A DNA stretch of 64,000 bases from Leptodactylus fallax (lineage: Eukaryota; Chordata; Amphibia; Anura; Leptodactylidae), in contig CAMRHE010000648.1 in assembly GCA_947044405.1 (NCBI GenBank), forward strand, positions 620,001 to 684,000, in the 5' to 3' direction. The position numbers and the translations under genes are program-made. Under the pieces are notes generated by a model. It was given only the letters and a program-made list of their open reading frames with translations. It had not been told where the DNA came from and did not search any database. Shown here in pieces: positions 47,581 to 60,952 of this stretch (position 1 is its first letter; each line of letters opens with the position of its first letter).

Positions 47581-48526
47581 CAGTGGCGTAACTAGGAATG
47601 GCTGGGCCCCAAGGCGAACATTTGACATGGGGCCCCACCCAAACCGCCGCCCCCAACCCCCCCCCCACACACAAACCGCATTCCTGCGCACACTATTATG
47701 CCCCATAGTGGCCCCTGCACACGGTATTATGTCCCATAGTAGCCCCTGCACACGGTATTATGTCCCATAGTGGCCCCTGCACACGGTATTATGCCCCATA
47801 GTGGCCCCTGCACACGGTATTATGCCCCATAGTGGCCCCTGGACACGGTATTATGCAGCATAGTGGCCCCTGCACACAATATTATGCCCCATAGTGGCCC
47901 CTGCACACAGTAGTTTGCCCCATAGTGGCCCCAGCACACAGTAGTTTGCCCCATAGTGGCCCCGACACACAGTAGTTTGCCCCATAGTGGCACCTGCACA
48001 CAGTAGTTTGCCCCATAGTAGCCCCTGCACACAGTAGTTTGCCCCATAGGGCCCCCCACAGGTTGCCCCATGTGGCCCCTCCCAGTAGTTGCCCCATTGT
48101 GGACCACCCAGAACGACCTGGGGTCGCCCGGGTGGGCAGGGGAGGATACAAACATAGAAAACACTGCAACTTACCTCTTCCTCGCTCCGGTGCACTCCCG
48201 TGCTCTATTTCAGCCATCTTCAATGTTGGACCGGATCTCGCGCGATCCAGGCCGGAGTCGCGACGCATAATGATGTCGGCTGATGTCTGGGACGTCACCA
48301 AACAGGCCCGAAGCCTGTAGGAGAGGTATGTTATAGTGTTTTTTATGTTTTTTCACCTCCCCTGGGCCCCCGATCTTTATACTCCGGGGTCTCAAAAGAC
48401 CCCGAAGTATAACGATAGCAGTGTTTGTGGGGTTCGCGGTAGCGACTGCCACAGGGCTCCGGGCCCCGTAATGTTCCAGGCCCTGTGGCAGCCGCTACCA
48501 CTGCTACCCCGATAGTTACGCCCCTG
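47581..48526. mobile_element. 946-bp hAT-type element with perfect 8-bp target duplication
   Basis: TCTATCAC at 47573-47580 and again at 48527-48534 flank termini CAGTGGCGTAACTAGG and the inverse of CCGATAGTTACGCCCCTG. The interior contains a 31-bp minisatellite (47701-48041), a hairpin TATACTCCGGGGTCT / AGACCCCGAAGTATA at 48378-48411 and a GC-rich fold-back near the right end. There is no transposase frame. Two or more element types may be combined in it. Confidence 0.82.
47701..48041. repeat. 31-bp minisatellite, 11 units
   Basis: Eleven consecutive 31-bp units of the type CCCCATAGTGGCCCCTGCAC plus ACGGTATTATG. The first units end TATTATG and the later ones TAGTTTG, so the array has two unit variants in blocks. 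Because 31 is not a multiple of three, open frames run through it in several frames on the minus strand; these are not genes. Confidence 0.9.
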
Positions 48527-48589
48527 TCTATCACCCAACACGTGCTCTCCATTCGGCCATTGACCTAAGTCTAACATGCTTTATTATCA

Positions 48590-48890
48590 GAATCTCCCAC
48601 TTTCATATCCAGACCTCCTGAGTTGCGCCACTTCTCTGGAATGCTCTACACTGGACAGTCAAATTAGCTCCGAATTTCTACAGCTTCAAGCATATTCTAA
48701 AGACACATCTCTTCAGGCGAATCCTAATCTAAATCTTTCTGCAGTTAGGCTCCCTTCTGAAGTCAGGATCCCTAAAACTAACCCTTTACTGTTCACACTC
48801 ACCCATTATCCCACAGGACATGATGCCTTAACAAAGTGCTGACAATTATGTTCGTGCTATATAAATAAAATTTATTATTATTAATAATAA
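48590..48890 (+). mobile_element. 3' fragment of an L2/CR1-type LINE
   Basis: The frame 48576-48842 contains SLECSTLDSQISSEF in one reading, while the frame LWNALHWTVKLAPNF followed by YSFKHILKTHLFRR (about 48636-48715) matches the conserved WNSLP...SFK..LKTHLF end of L2/CR1 reverse transcriptases. A tail GCTATATAAATAAAATTTAT plus ATT repeats follows. Only the last part of the element is present. Confidence 0.6.
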
Positions 48891-49142
48891 AAACTGTATC
48901 GCCCAAATTTAGCCAATCATTGGCCATTTTGCAAAGTCTCAGTAAATTGTTATTCCTAAACAGCCCCCATGTTTGGGTACTTTAGTTGTTTATGTAAGAG
49001 GTGGGATCGTTTGTCTGAATGATCCCACCATTGGTCGATTGACCACAATACGGCCAGTCATTATCTAATGTGTATGGCTGGTCTTATTGAGACAACCACT
49101 TGAGCCTAATTGAATCATGTACGTTTACCAGACAGACATTAA

Positions 49143-49417
49143 AGGGTTATTCCCATCTCAGAAAATCACTACAGAGACCTCCAGGATGGGACTTACGGAG
49201 AAAGGTCAGAGTTGTACAGCTAAGCTCCGCAGATATGGAACCAGCATAAGTAAATGTGCTACACTGTTTCCATAGCTCCCATTCACCTCTGTGGGAGTTA
49301 CAGAAATATCATAGAATAGTGCTGTATGCCTGTTTTCATAAGTCTTGCCCTGGTGGTCGGGACTTGTGGCCAGTTATTCCCACCTCAACAGCAATTTCCT
49401 GAGATGGGCATAACCCT
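49143..49417. mobile_element. 275-bp MITE with TTAA duplications
   Basis: TTAA at 49139-49142 and 49418-49421 flank AGGGTTATTCCCATCTCA and the inverse TGAGATGGGCATAACCCT. No coding capacity. Confidence 0.82.
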
Positions 49418-50701
49418 TTAAGGTTAACATGGAAGATATAGCTACAACCGAACAGGTTACTATGTCTGGTGTAGAGACTTTAAACAATCTGGAACGTCAG
49501 ACTCGGATTGGCCCGCAGGTAAACAGGTGAATTCCCGGGTGGGCCCCTGAGCCAAGGTAGTTCATGGCACAATACACTCACTTCATACAGATACTTATCG
49601 TACTGTATCTCAGATCAGCATCAGACGCAAGTACTAGTCAGAAAACTACTAAAGAAAAATTATGTAAGTAACATTTTAAGAATTTGAGAAGGTGTGTCAG
49701 GTAATATTTGCATGTAGATGTTAGTGAACCCCAGAATAAATTTTAATAGTTGACCCTAGGCACCCCAGTCCAACACTGCCTAAGGTGTTGGCATTCTTTG
49801 CAAATACTGAAATTGCTAAATATCCAAGTGTTCACCATAGGCTTCTTATGTGGAAGTTGGAGAAATTACCAAGTGTTTAATTCCATCTTTGGTGCAATTT
49901 CACAACACTCAATTTATTCGATAAGTATAAGATACATCGAGGTCTCTGAATTAAAAAATTAAAAAAAAAAACACCTAACAAATGTATTAATTTTTCTTAC
50001 TTGTATAGAGCCAACATATTCTGCAGCGCATTATAGATGTTGTCAGTCACTGTCCCATATATTTAATGTAAAAATCCTTCTTTTTATCCTACAAGGCAAG
50101 AACTGATATGGATATACGCTACAGAGGGTTGTAGAGAGAGAACTAAAAGCATTGTCTGAGTCCTCTGATCTTTCTAATTTAACTAGGTCTGTCTAGAAGG
50201 GAGAGGGCAACACTTACCTGCCTCAGATAAAAGAAGACAAGATGTTGTCCTCAATAGGTTATTGTATAGAAGAAAGTTCTTACTGTGCTTCATGTCGAGA
50301 GGATATATCATGTATTAGATTCTGATCCTACCAATGTGGTTAGAATGTCCCTCTCAGATTAGGTTCAACAGGGAGTTACATCCAATGTTTCTGATTCTAA
50401 ATGTGCAGTTTTTGGCACCTGAATTTGCCATTTTTTTATGCCCTCCTGAAAACCCACAAGGGGGTTTTTCCAAATCCTTTACGACCAATCATTTCTGTGT
50501 AGGAAGTCTATTGGAAAGATTAGGTGCTTGACTTGTCAATTTATTACACATCCATTAGTGCAGCACTCACCAGGGTACATAAGAGATTCCAAGGAGATTT
50601 TTAGGGTTATGCATAGTATGAACTGGTCATCTTATTATATGTGGCTGATGTATATCATACACTTGTATTCTTCGTGGTAGGGCATGTGATGCACACATGT
50701 T

Positions 50702-51349
50702 GGCACTATAATGGCATTGTTAAAGGAAGGCACTCAGTACTATTACTTGAAATATTCCATTCTGGTGGCATTATAATGGCATTGTTAATAGAAGACATTA
50801 TGCCCTATTCTTGGGGATACTTCACCTTAGTGGCACTATAATGTCAATCATTAATAGGAGGCACCCAGCACTATTAATGGGGTTTCTCCAGTCTGATGGC
50901 ACTATAATGTCATTGTTGATATGAGACACTCAGCACTATAATTTGGGATACTCCAAGCTAGCGGCACTATAATTGGATTTTTTAAAGGTGGCACTCTGCA
51001 GTATCAATGAGGATACTCCACTCTGGTGGCAGTATAATGTCATTGTTAATATGAGGCACTCAGCACTATGTTTGGGATACTCCACTCTGGTGGCACTATA
51101 ATGGCATCATTAATAGATGGCACTCAGCAGTATAAATTGGGATACTCCACTCTGGTGGCACTATAATGTCATTAATAGGAGTCACTCAGCACTATTACAC
51201 GGAATACTCCACTCTGGGGGCACTATAATGTTATTGTTAATAGGAGGCACTCAGCACTATTACTTGAGATATTCCACCTTGGTGGCACTATAATGGCATT
51301 GTTAATAGGAGGCACTCAGCACTATTCTTGGGGATATCCCATTCTAGCG
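50702..51349. repeat. About 65-bp minisatellite, 10 units
   Basis: Units start GGCACTATAATGGCATTGTT and continue through AATAGGAGGCACTCAGCACT and GGGATACTCCACTCTGGT. Starts lie at 50702, 50767, 50832, 50898, 50963, 51028, 51092, 51157, 51219 and 51284, with a partial unit at 51349. Units diverge by roughly 10-20%. Confidence 0.88.
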
Positions 51350-52155
51350 GCACTATACATTACATTATTCATTTTATTTATTTGCACAGTTTGTAGCATT
51401 TTATTTATAAAACTTTTATTTTTATTGCAGTAGATCTTCAGAACTTTTCATATTAATCTGCCAGCTCTCCATGTCTTTGAGGTTGCTTACCCTTACTTAC
51501 GTAAGTCATTGCCCTTACAATCTTGGCATCACTTCCAGATATTGTCATGGTGATTCCACAAAATTTACGAGGTCTATTTAATGATGGTGCCAGTAGCTTC
51601 ATAAAGTCAAACAGAAATGCTAATGATATGACACATATAAGGTGAGATCAGACAGGTCATAGAGCATGATGTATACATATTGTAACTCAGATGTGTCATA
51701 ATTAATAAAGTAATCAAATAATAAAGCTGAAATATGATTCATCATGAATATGTACTATATAACCTTGTTAAAAAAATAACGTTCCTGGCGATGATTGTTT
51801 AATATGAGTAATCCTGCTTTATGGCAATGCATGAAATCTTGTATGGAGTCTATGCCAGCTTGTGTCACAAGAACCTGTTTTCCCAGTTTTTCTCAGTACA
51901 AGTTGCAGATACAACACATCCAAACAATGCCAAGGTAAATGTATAGCCTGAGAAACAGTATATCTCATGTGAAGCAATAATTAGATACACCCTGCGTCTG
52001 TTCTCAGAGTTAGGTTGGGGGTTTACAAAAAATGACGCAATGATTAAATTACAAACAGTTTGGTTGTTATTGTGGACTGACACCAACTACTGGTGGTAAT
52101 GCTGTCGTAGGTCCACAAAAATAGGAGGCTCACTGGGTTGGCTGCCACTACAGAG
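51350..52155. other. Intergenic, nothing recognised
   Basis: AT-rich sequence after the minisatellite, with no long frame or inverted repeat. Confidence 0.45.
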
Positions 52156-52159
52156 TTAA

Positions 52160-52621
52160 AGGGAACCTGTCATTAGGATTATGACCCCTAAACTAGCAGC
52201 ATATCCTTATTCTGATGGGGTTTAGGGACCCAATTAATTTTCGTCTCCATTTAGTAGTTTTAGTGTGCCAGGGCTGAGTCTGAGATTCATCTCATCTCCC
52301 TCAGATCTTGGCACTGATGCATTGTGCCTTGTACCTCACTTCACTTAGATCCCTGTACTTTGACATCTTTGTATGCATTTTCCTAATACTGTAACATTGC
52401 TATGTACATTATCCCTGTACTGTGACATCACTGTGTTTATTATCCCTGTACAGTGATATCACACTCAACATTATCTGTGCTATGTGCATTATCTCTGTAT
52501 GTAAAATAGACCAAAATAATAAACTTTTCAAGTTCTGAATTTGTGGCTAAAGGGAATCTATCACCGCCCCCAGCTACTATAAATTGCTCCCATAGTACTA
52601 AAAGGGAATGATAGACTCCCT
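52160..52621. repeat. TTAA-type repeat debris, including a 71-bp mini-MITE
   Basis: TTAA at 52156-52159 precedes GGGAACCTGTCATTAGGAT, a common frog T2-like start; its other end was not identified. At 52551-52621 AGGGAATCTATCACCGCCC and the inverse GGGAATGATAGACTCCCT form a compact 71-bp inverted-repeat unit. Confidence 0.45.
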
Positions 52622-53201
52622 TTATCTCCATTCCTGCCCTAAACCACAACAATTAGTACAATTAACCTCTTCACTAAACCACCAGGATATCTATCCACTG
52701 CATCATTCATAAACATCAAGCATTGTGTGGCCCATTTTATAGTTTTCCCTTTTTTTGGACCCAATGCCTGATTTGGCTGTGAAATAGCATAAAAACTGCA
52801 CTGTGTATACATAGGCTAAAGTGATGGTTCTCCACAAATACACCAGTAGTGAAATATGTGAGTCTTTTTTGGTTGCACATAGAAGGTCTAGTTTATTATA
52901 TGTTTTAAAGGGAATCTTTTGTCAGAAAATAAATTATAAATCACGCTGTGTGGTATCACTTTTCAGAAGTCATATCATCACTACAATGAAATGTATCACC
53001 TATATATAGATGATACAGGATCCGCCATTGTCAAAAGGTCATGGTCACAGCATAATTTACCTACTCTCTGCACACGTCACAGAGCATGCAAACTATATTC
53101 TCCCATAGAAGTCAACATCCTACATTTACTGTTGTTTGTACAGTTGTCTGGTACAACTGTCATCTGTGTATCAAAAATTGTGCCTTTGTAAAAATATGTA
53201 A

Positions 53202-53507
53202 GATGCAAAACCATGGCACACAGGTGGGGTGTGTAAACCCTCTGAATGGCCTACATTTGGAGGGTTTACACACCCCACATGGCCGTTCTCCACCACTGTA
53301 CCTCCCTGCTAATCTTCACAGATTGGGTTTGAGAAAGGTCTGACACAACAAAACATCACCTATATATTCTGTGGAACACTATATTTGCAAAATTGTTTTT
53401 GTTCATTGGTGGATGATCACTGAGCATGGTTTAACTTATTAGAAATAATAAAATGTTCTTATATTTACAACTATATATCGAGCAGTGTGTGCCGTGGTTT
53501 TGCATCC
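53202..53507. repeat. Inverted-repeat element with inner hairpin
   Basis: Outer arms GATGCAAAACCATGGCACAC (53202-53221) and GTGTGCCGTGGTTTTGCATC (about 53488-53507) differ at one base. Just inside the left arm a perfect 19-bp hairpin, GTGGGGTGTGTAAACCCTC (53224-53242) and its inverse (53260-53278), encloses a 17-base loop. Identity of the element is unknown. Confidence 0.65.
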
Positions 53508-53994
53508 TAATATGGGGTTGGATTACCCTACCACGAGGCACCCCACACATTGAAGAAGGGAGTGCAGTACCATTGTTTCTTTACTGCTTGTAAAAATATG
53601 AGCAGGTCTTAGCAGTGGCTGGTATTTTTACCATCTGGCCAGTATTTTTTTTACTGGCCTCAATAGAGGCTGGTATTGTGATGCTTCGATAGTTTGCACA
53701 TTTACAATACATACTTCCCACATTTCTCTGACTCTTCCTCACTGATTTTGGAGTTGGCAGAAGCCAGTAAATAGTATATACACTAGGTATATGGCTGGAC
53801 GCAGCTCTGCTTGTTTTCAAGTAAATGGGAGCAGGACTGCAGTTCCAGGCACCACCACTACATTGTTTGGTCCAGAAGCTGTAAACAGTGTATGGAGCTC
53901 TGCACACTACAGTGGTGGTGTCTGGAACTGCAGTCCCACTCCTATTCACATTCATATGTGGATAGGTGATTTGGGTCCTGAATAACCCCTTTAA

Positions 53995-54266
53995 AGAGGA
54001 CCTTTCATGTCCTCAGGCACATGCGGTTTTACATACCGCTTTCCCGGTATGTGCCCCGGGGCTGGAGATATCGGCGGTGTAAGTTTCACGGTTTACTGTC
54101 AGAAAGGCGTTCCTGACAGTTTAGCTGCACTGTGAGGAACGCCCTCCCTGACAGTTCTCGTTCATAGACTTGTGCTGGGGGGGCGTTCTTCACATGAATT
54201 CAGCGCGCTGTCGGCTTTCTAGCGGTATGTAAAACCGCATGTGCCTGAGGACATGAAAGGTCCTCT
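53995..54266. mobile_element. 272-bp MITE with near-perfect long inverted repeats and TTAA duplications
   Basis: TTAA at 53991-53994 and 54267-54270. The first 46 or so bases (AGAGGACCTTTCATGTCCTC...) are repeated in perfect inverse at the right end (...GAGGACATGAAAGGTCCTCT). The arms show no visible decay, so the insertion is recent. Confidence 0.88.
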
Positions 54267-54434
54267 TTAATTTATCCCATGAATCTCTTTAATTGGATTA
54301 CTAGAATCTACATCAAACCATCAAATCATGTTGTATTCCTCCAGTGGGGTTCACAGACCTTTTACCCTAGCTGAGATACATACTAGGCCCAAGTCATAGC
54401 AAACCTAGTAGAGTGGCACAGTGAGAACTACCTA

Positions 54435-56053
<1,619 letters not shown>

Positions 56054-56054
56054 T

Positions 56055-57313
56055 ATGCTGAGTTAGATAGTCAGTGTAAGACTGGGGTGCCTAGGGCCCA
56101 CCAGTAAAATTCATTGTCGGTGTCCATTATACAGCTACATGCAAATGTTACTTGACACTCATTCGTATTCGGAATTGGTGCAGAGCTACTTACCTCTAAA
56201 TGGACAAATTTTGACACTTATCGGACATTGTAATGTAGATATCATAATAGATTGATTCATGTGTGCTCTGTATGACAATATCTGGAAAGGCACAGTGTTC
56301 TGGTCAAATAAATATGCACAATGACCGACATATACCAAAAGTTATACAGTGTAAACTTAGACTAGTTAGCATTGACAGTGAATATACAAAAAGCTTTATA
56401 TCAGTGATCATAAGATCACATTGTGAAGTGCCATAGTGGGACTAAAAATAAATGAATAAAAAAATGTTGATACATTTTATTGAAAAATTCAGTTTTGTTT
56501 CCATAAAAGAAATTTTATTTTGTAAAACGGTAGAAACAATTCACATGGTACCATATGATGTGTATGGTATGCCACCCTCATCACAACCTATATAATAAAG
56601 TTAACATGCTATATCAACAAAAAAAAACACAGCGAAATTGCTTTATTGTTTTTTTTCCTCTTTCCTCATTTCCAAAAATAATATAAACTATTCAATAACA
56701 TACTTTATATTTACCACAAAATAGTTGGATAGAATAATATAACTCTCCCAAGTCCTCATATGGCTACAGTAATGGTAAAATTAAAAACAATGTGGCAGCA
56801 TAAAAAACTATTTTTCTTCCATAAAATGTGATATTATTTGCAAAGCAGTGAAAGAAAAAATTGATACATATTTAGTATCAATGTTATCATATTGAGCCAT
56901 TGCCATTGATTAAAATAAAGATGTTAGTTATAAAGCACCGAGAATGGTGCAAAATGTGTAAGTAGAAAATAAAAGGCAGACATGCTGATGTCTCATACTC
57001 TACTCCCTAGAAAGAGTTAATAAAGATTACTCAGTAATATATACCTCATCCTGTAATAAACAAGTCTCATACATCAATGTCTATGGAAAAACAAACAAGG
57101 CCTTTAAGCTAAAACAGTATTGGTAGTTCCAGGGTTAAATCTTCCTCTGCATATGTCACCATGGTAACTACAGCCACTTACAGCCAATACAATTGCTGGA
57201 TGTAAATTTGAAAAGAGCAGTTGGAGGAGATGGACGTCTACGTGATCGGCTCTGCAGCAGGGAAAACTTTGTGGTGACGTCTTTGGTAAGACATCGGGTC
57301 TAGTCCTAATACT
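56055..57313. other. Intergenic, AT-rich, no gene seen
   Basis: Low-complexity A/T runs between 56450 and 56900. No feature recognised. Confidence 0.45.
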
Positions 57314-57496
57314 CAGAGGTGTAACTTCAAGCTTTTGGCCTCCAGTGCAAAATCTGTAATGGGGTCCCTTGTACCTTGTGTTATTTAGAATAGTGGTATA
57401 GTTTATGTGGCTGAGGGACCTCTGGGGCCCCTCTCACGGTCCAGGGCCCAGTAGCAACTGCTACCTCTACATCTCCCTATAGCTACACTAAAACTG
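57314..57496. mobile_element. hAT MITE (CAGAGGTGTAAC type), copy 2
   Basis: It starts CAGAGGTGTAACTTCAAGCT and ends TATAGCTACACTAAAACTG. It shares CAGTGCAA-ATCTGTAAT, CCAGGGCCCAGTAGC and CTACCTCTAC with the copy at 47236-47403. Confidence 0.6.
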
Positions 57497-58711
57497 AAGA
57501 CCTTAAGACATGTTAAGATCTTAAGACATTTATTAACATGACTGTTATTAAATGCCTTGTATAAGTGTACATTCACATGAGCAAGATGCAAAATGACTGT
57601 GAAATACATCCATTTTTTACGTCCGTCTTGCACCCGAAGGGCACCTGTTTTCACGGATCCCCCCTACATTTGAGTGAATGAAGGTGTCCCCAATAGTCCC
57701 CATTCACAGACATTGAATTTAATGCTGCCGTGTGACGTCCATTAAAAAAAAAACAGATGTCACATGGCCATTAATCACTGTTGTGTGAATGTAGCTTTAG
57801 TCCCTGTTCACATGAGCCTTTCTGTACACTATATAACAAATAAGAAACATTTCCAGTGTTGTCTTTCAATAAGATTGCTTCCTATAGCCCATGGCATCAG
57901 TTGTATACAGGTATACAGTTGTTATACTGTGTGGTGGCCACTAAGGGGCATTATACTGTGTATAAAGGGGCCTAGAATTTTACCACACAAAACAGCACTA
58001 TTTTGCAAGATTTTTTATCTGCTATAACAGAGCATCCAGTGCACATATGAACACAAGGCTGTAATAGTGACTTATTCTACGCTCTGTATTACAGCCACAA
58101 GTCCCATCACATGACTTTTATGTAGGGATTGCCAACCTTATATCATGGCGAACCAAGTACCTCATCTTTGACTTTTTTTTACATTTAAATTGGCAAGCCA
58201 TGCCTAAAGGTTGCCTACCCCTTATATAAAATATATCAGTATGTAATATAAAACACATCAGATGTTACGTATGTTCCATAGCTGAAGTTTTATTTATTAA
58301 GATTTATTTAGAACAAAATATGGCTATATAGGTTTTCACTTCTAATATATATACATCAGTACAACGTGACTTATTATGATGGTCCCTGTTAATTCTGATC
58401 TATTTCTAAAGCAGCAATGTATATCGTTATTGGGCCAATGCTCTAATATTGTGCAGAAAATATTCTGTTTGGCACAAATAACTGCTCAGATCTGGCACCT
58501 CCAGATACCTCACCCTGATAGAAAGGATTGTTTTATTACACCTTATTACATTAGTTTTGATTTCTACAATATGTGATAAAGCACAGAGTCAGATCGGGGT
58601 CTGTGGGGCCACCAGAGGAAATTATTGTGCATGCTCACCGTGTGTATACAGAACATATGTAGGTCCACTATTACTTCTATCATACATGTTGTTGCTAGCT
58701 AAGGCAGTGTT
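57497..58711. other. Intergenic, one possible decayed MITE
   Basis: GTGTACATTCACATGAGC (about 57567) and GTTGTGTGAATGTAGC (about 57780) are inverted ends of a likely MITE. The rest is unrecognised. Confidence 0.45.
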
Positions 58712-59298
58712 CACACTACCGCTGGATTCCATTATGAAGGTGTCCGTTAACAAAAAAAAATGGACACCATAATAACAGACATTAACGGACACTAACTGAT
58801 GTAATGTGTCCATTAATGGATCAGTTAAAACGCCGGACACATTAGCATCAGTTAGCATCAGTTAGTGTCCGTTTTTTAACACTGTCCGTTTTTTTTTTGT
58901 TTCTGCTTTCTGAGCATGCGCAGAAAAAAAAATGGACATAAAATAACGGACAGTAACTGATGGCTATCAGTTACTGTCCGTTAAATCCATTACCCATAGA
59001 CTTCAATGTTAAAAAAATAACGGACACTTGCTGTCCGTCAAGAATCCGTTTTTCCAAACAGACAAAAAAGTCCTGCATGTAGGATTTTTTGTCCGCGGAA
59101 AAAAAACGGACTTCTGACCGATTGGGTGTAAACGGACACAAATGGACACTAACGGACACAATATAAAAACCAATTGAAATGAATGGAAATTTTAACGGAT
59201 TTCTGACGGTCAGCTAGTGTCCGATGCTAAAATCTTGTAACGGACAATAGCAACGGACACTACTGACGGTCACCAACGGTAGTGTGAACGCCCCCTAA
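58712..59298. mobile_element. MITE rich in AACGGAC/GTCCGTT words
   Basis: Ends GCAGTGTTCACACTACCG and CGGTAGTGTGAACGCCCC are inverted. The interior carries more than fifteen GTCCGTT or AACGGAC heptamers on either strand plus A and T runs, giving many possible hairpins. Confidence 0.7.
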
Positions 59299-60724
59299 TG
59301 GTCAAATCCTTGTTTCTATACAGGACAAAGCACAATGAAAGCATCAGCTGTATTGGGGTACCATGTATGATGTGTCCGTGTCTGATTTATATGTATGTAA
59401 TGTACTGGATATATTTATACAGTATATTTATAACTAGCATCCACTTATGTAATATGTATTTATATATACACGAGCAAATTTATTAAGACTAGTGTATCGT
59501 ATACCAGTTTTAATAAATGGCCTGACTCTTCATAAATCTATTGGATGTCCCTGTGTCAGAATGGAAACCCACACCAAGCAGGAACTAGCATAGATTTCCA
59601 TTCTAATAGATCAGTCGCAACGGGCCGTCCTCTCAACTTACCAAAAAGGGGTGGGGTGAGGGTGTGCTGTTATATATAGATATATTTACCCGCAGATGTA
59701 GCAGACATTAACATAACATATAACACTAGGGGGCAGATTTATTAAACGGGGGGAAATTTATCAATTTCTCTACACCAGTTTTTTGGCGTAGAGAGATCGT
59801 ATTGTGGTTCATATTAGGCCCTTTCTTGTGGCAACTGTGTGGCACAACCCCCATTTTGCACCTTACTTACCACTTTGTTTGAATGTGGGCACAGCAGGGT
59901 GGTGAGCAGAGCAGGCGGGGATGGGGACACCTAGGTCTGACATACTCATTATAAATCACTTTAATCTAAGCCAGTTCCAACTAGAATCTACATCTCTATT
60001 CAGGAGCATGGAGTGCGTCTGATTTGTGAAAAGGCTGAAGCCTCTTTATAAATCAGATGTGCCCTGTGTCTCCTGGGACCTTTATTAAGACTCACACACG
60101 AAATGCCGGCCTTAATAAATCTGTCCTATAGTGTCTAAGTTTTAGACAGACTAGACAGTCCTAAACTGCACTGTCGCTGTTTGATAAATCTGCCGTATTG
60201 GTAGACTGTCTAGCCTAACATTACTTATGGGTTGGCTTAAAAGTTCTTGGCGCATCGTTGCCACATGGGGATAATAAATATATTGTTATCAATGGTGAAA
60301 AAAAAAATCTGAGCTATTATGATAGCAGTGACGGCCCTGCTATCAATCGGCACATGGAATTTAGCACCATGGTACCTGTTTTGGCGCAAATTGAGATGGA
60401 TCAATGACAGAAGAGCTGCTGCCACTACTGAAATCAATAGTGATGCCCACTCCTCTGTGACTGGCCTATTTCGATTTGGCACCAGAGCTCTTGCTTTTGC
60501 GCTATATTCAAGTTAGCCAAAGCATTAAGTCATAGCGGGATCACTGCTGGTAATAGTGGCAGCGGCACTGGTATTATTTAACCCTCTACTCTGAAACAAT
60601 AATTTTGTAATACAGAGATAATATATATATATATTGTTATACCCCCCCCCCATAGTGTAGCTATAAGCACTGTGTCTCTACGTTCAGTATGGATTTGTGT
60701 GTACCCTCTATGTTTGTGTATATA
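59299..60724. other. Intergenic, decayed repeat
   Basis: AGATTTATTAAACGGGG to TTGATAAATCTGCCGT (about 59735-60195) looks like a fold-back repeat related to 7815-8125. A TA run and a C run lie at about 60620-60650. Confidence 0.45.
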
Positions 60725-60952
60725 CAGTCATATGAAAAAGTTTGGGCACCCCTATTAATCTTAATCATTTTTAGTTCTAAATATTTGGGTGTTTGCAACA
60801 GCCATTTCAATTTGATATATCTAATAACTGATGGACACAGTAATATTTCAGGATTGAAATGAGGTTTATTGTACTAACAGAAAATGTGCAATATGCATTA
60901 AACCAAAATTTGACCGGTGCAAAAGTATGGGCACCTCAACAGAAAAGTGACA

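Noticed and set aside
47820..48301. Three long overlapping minus-strand ORFs (up to 139 codons) with repeated GANYCVQ-like residues
   Set aside because: They are the 31-bp minisatellite read in three frames; period 31 leaves each frame open. No gene.
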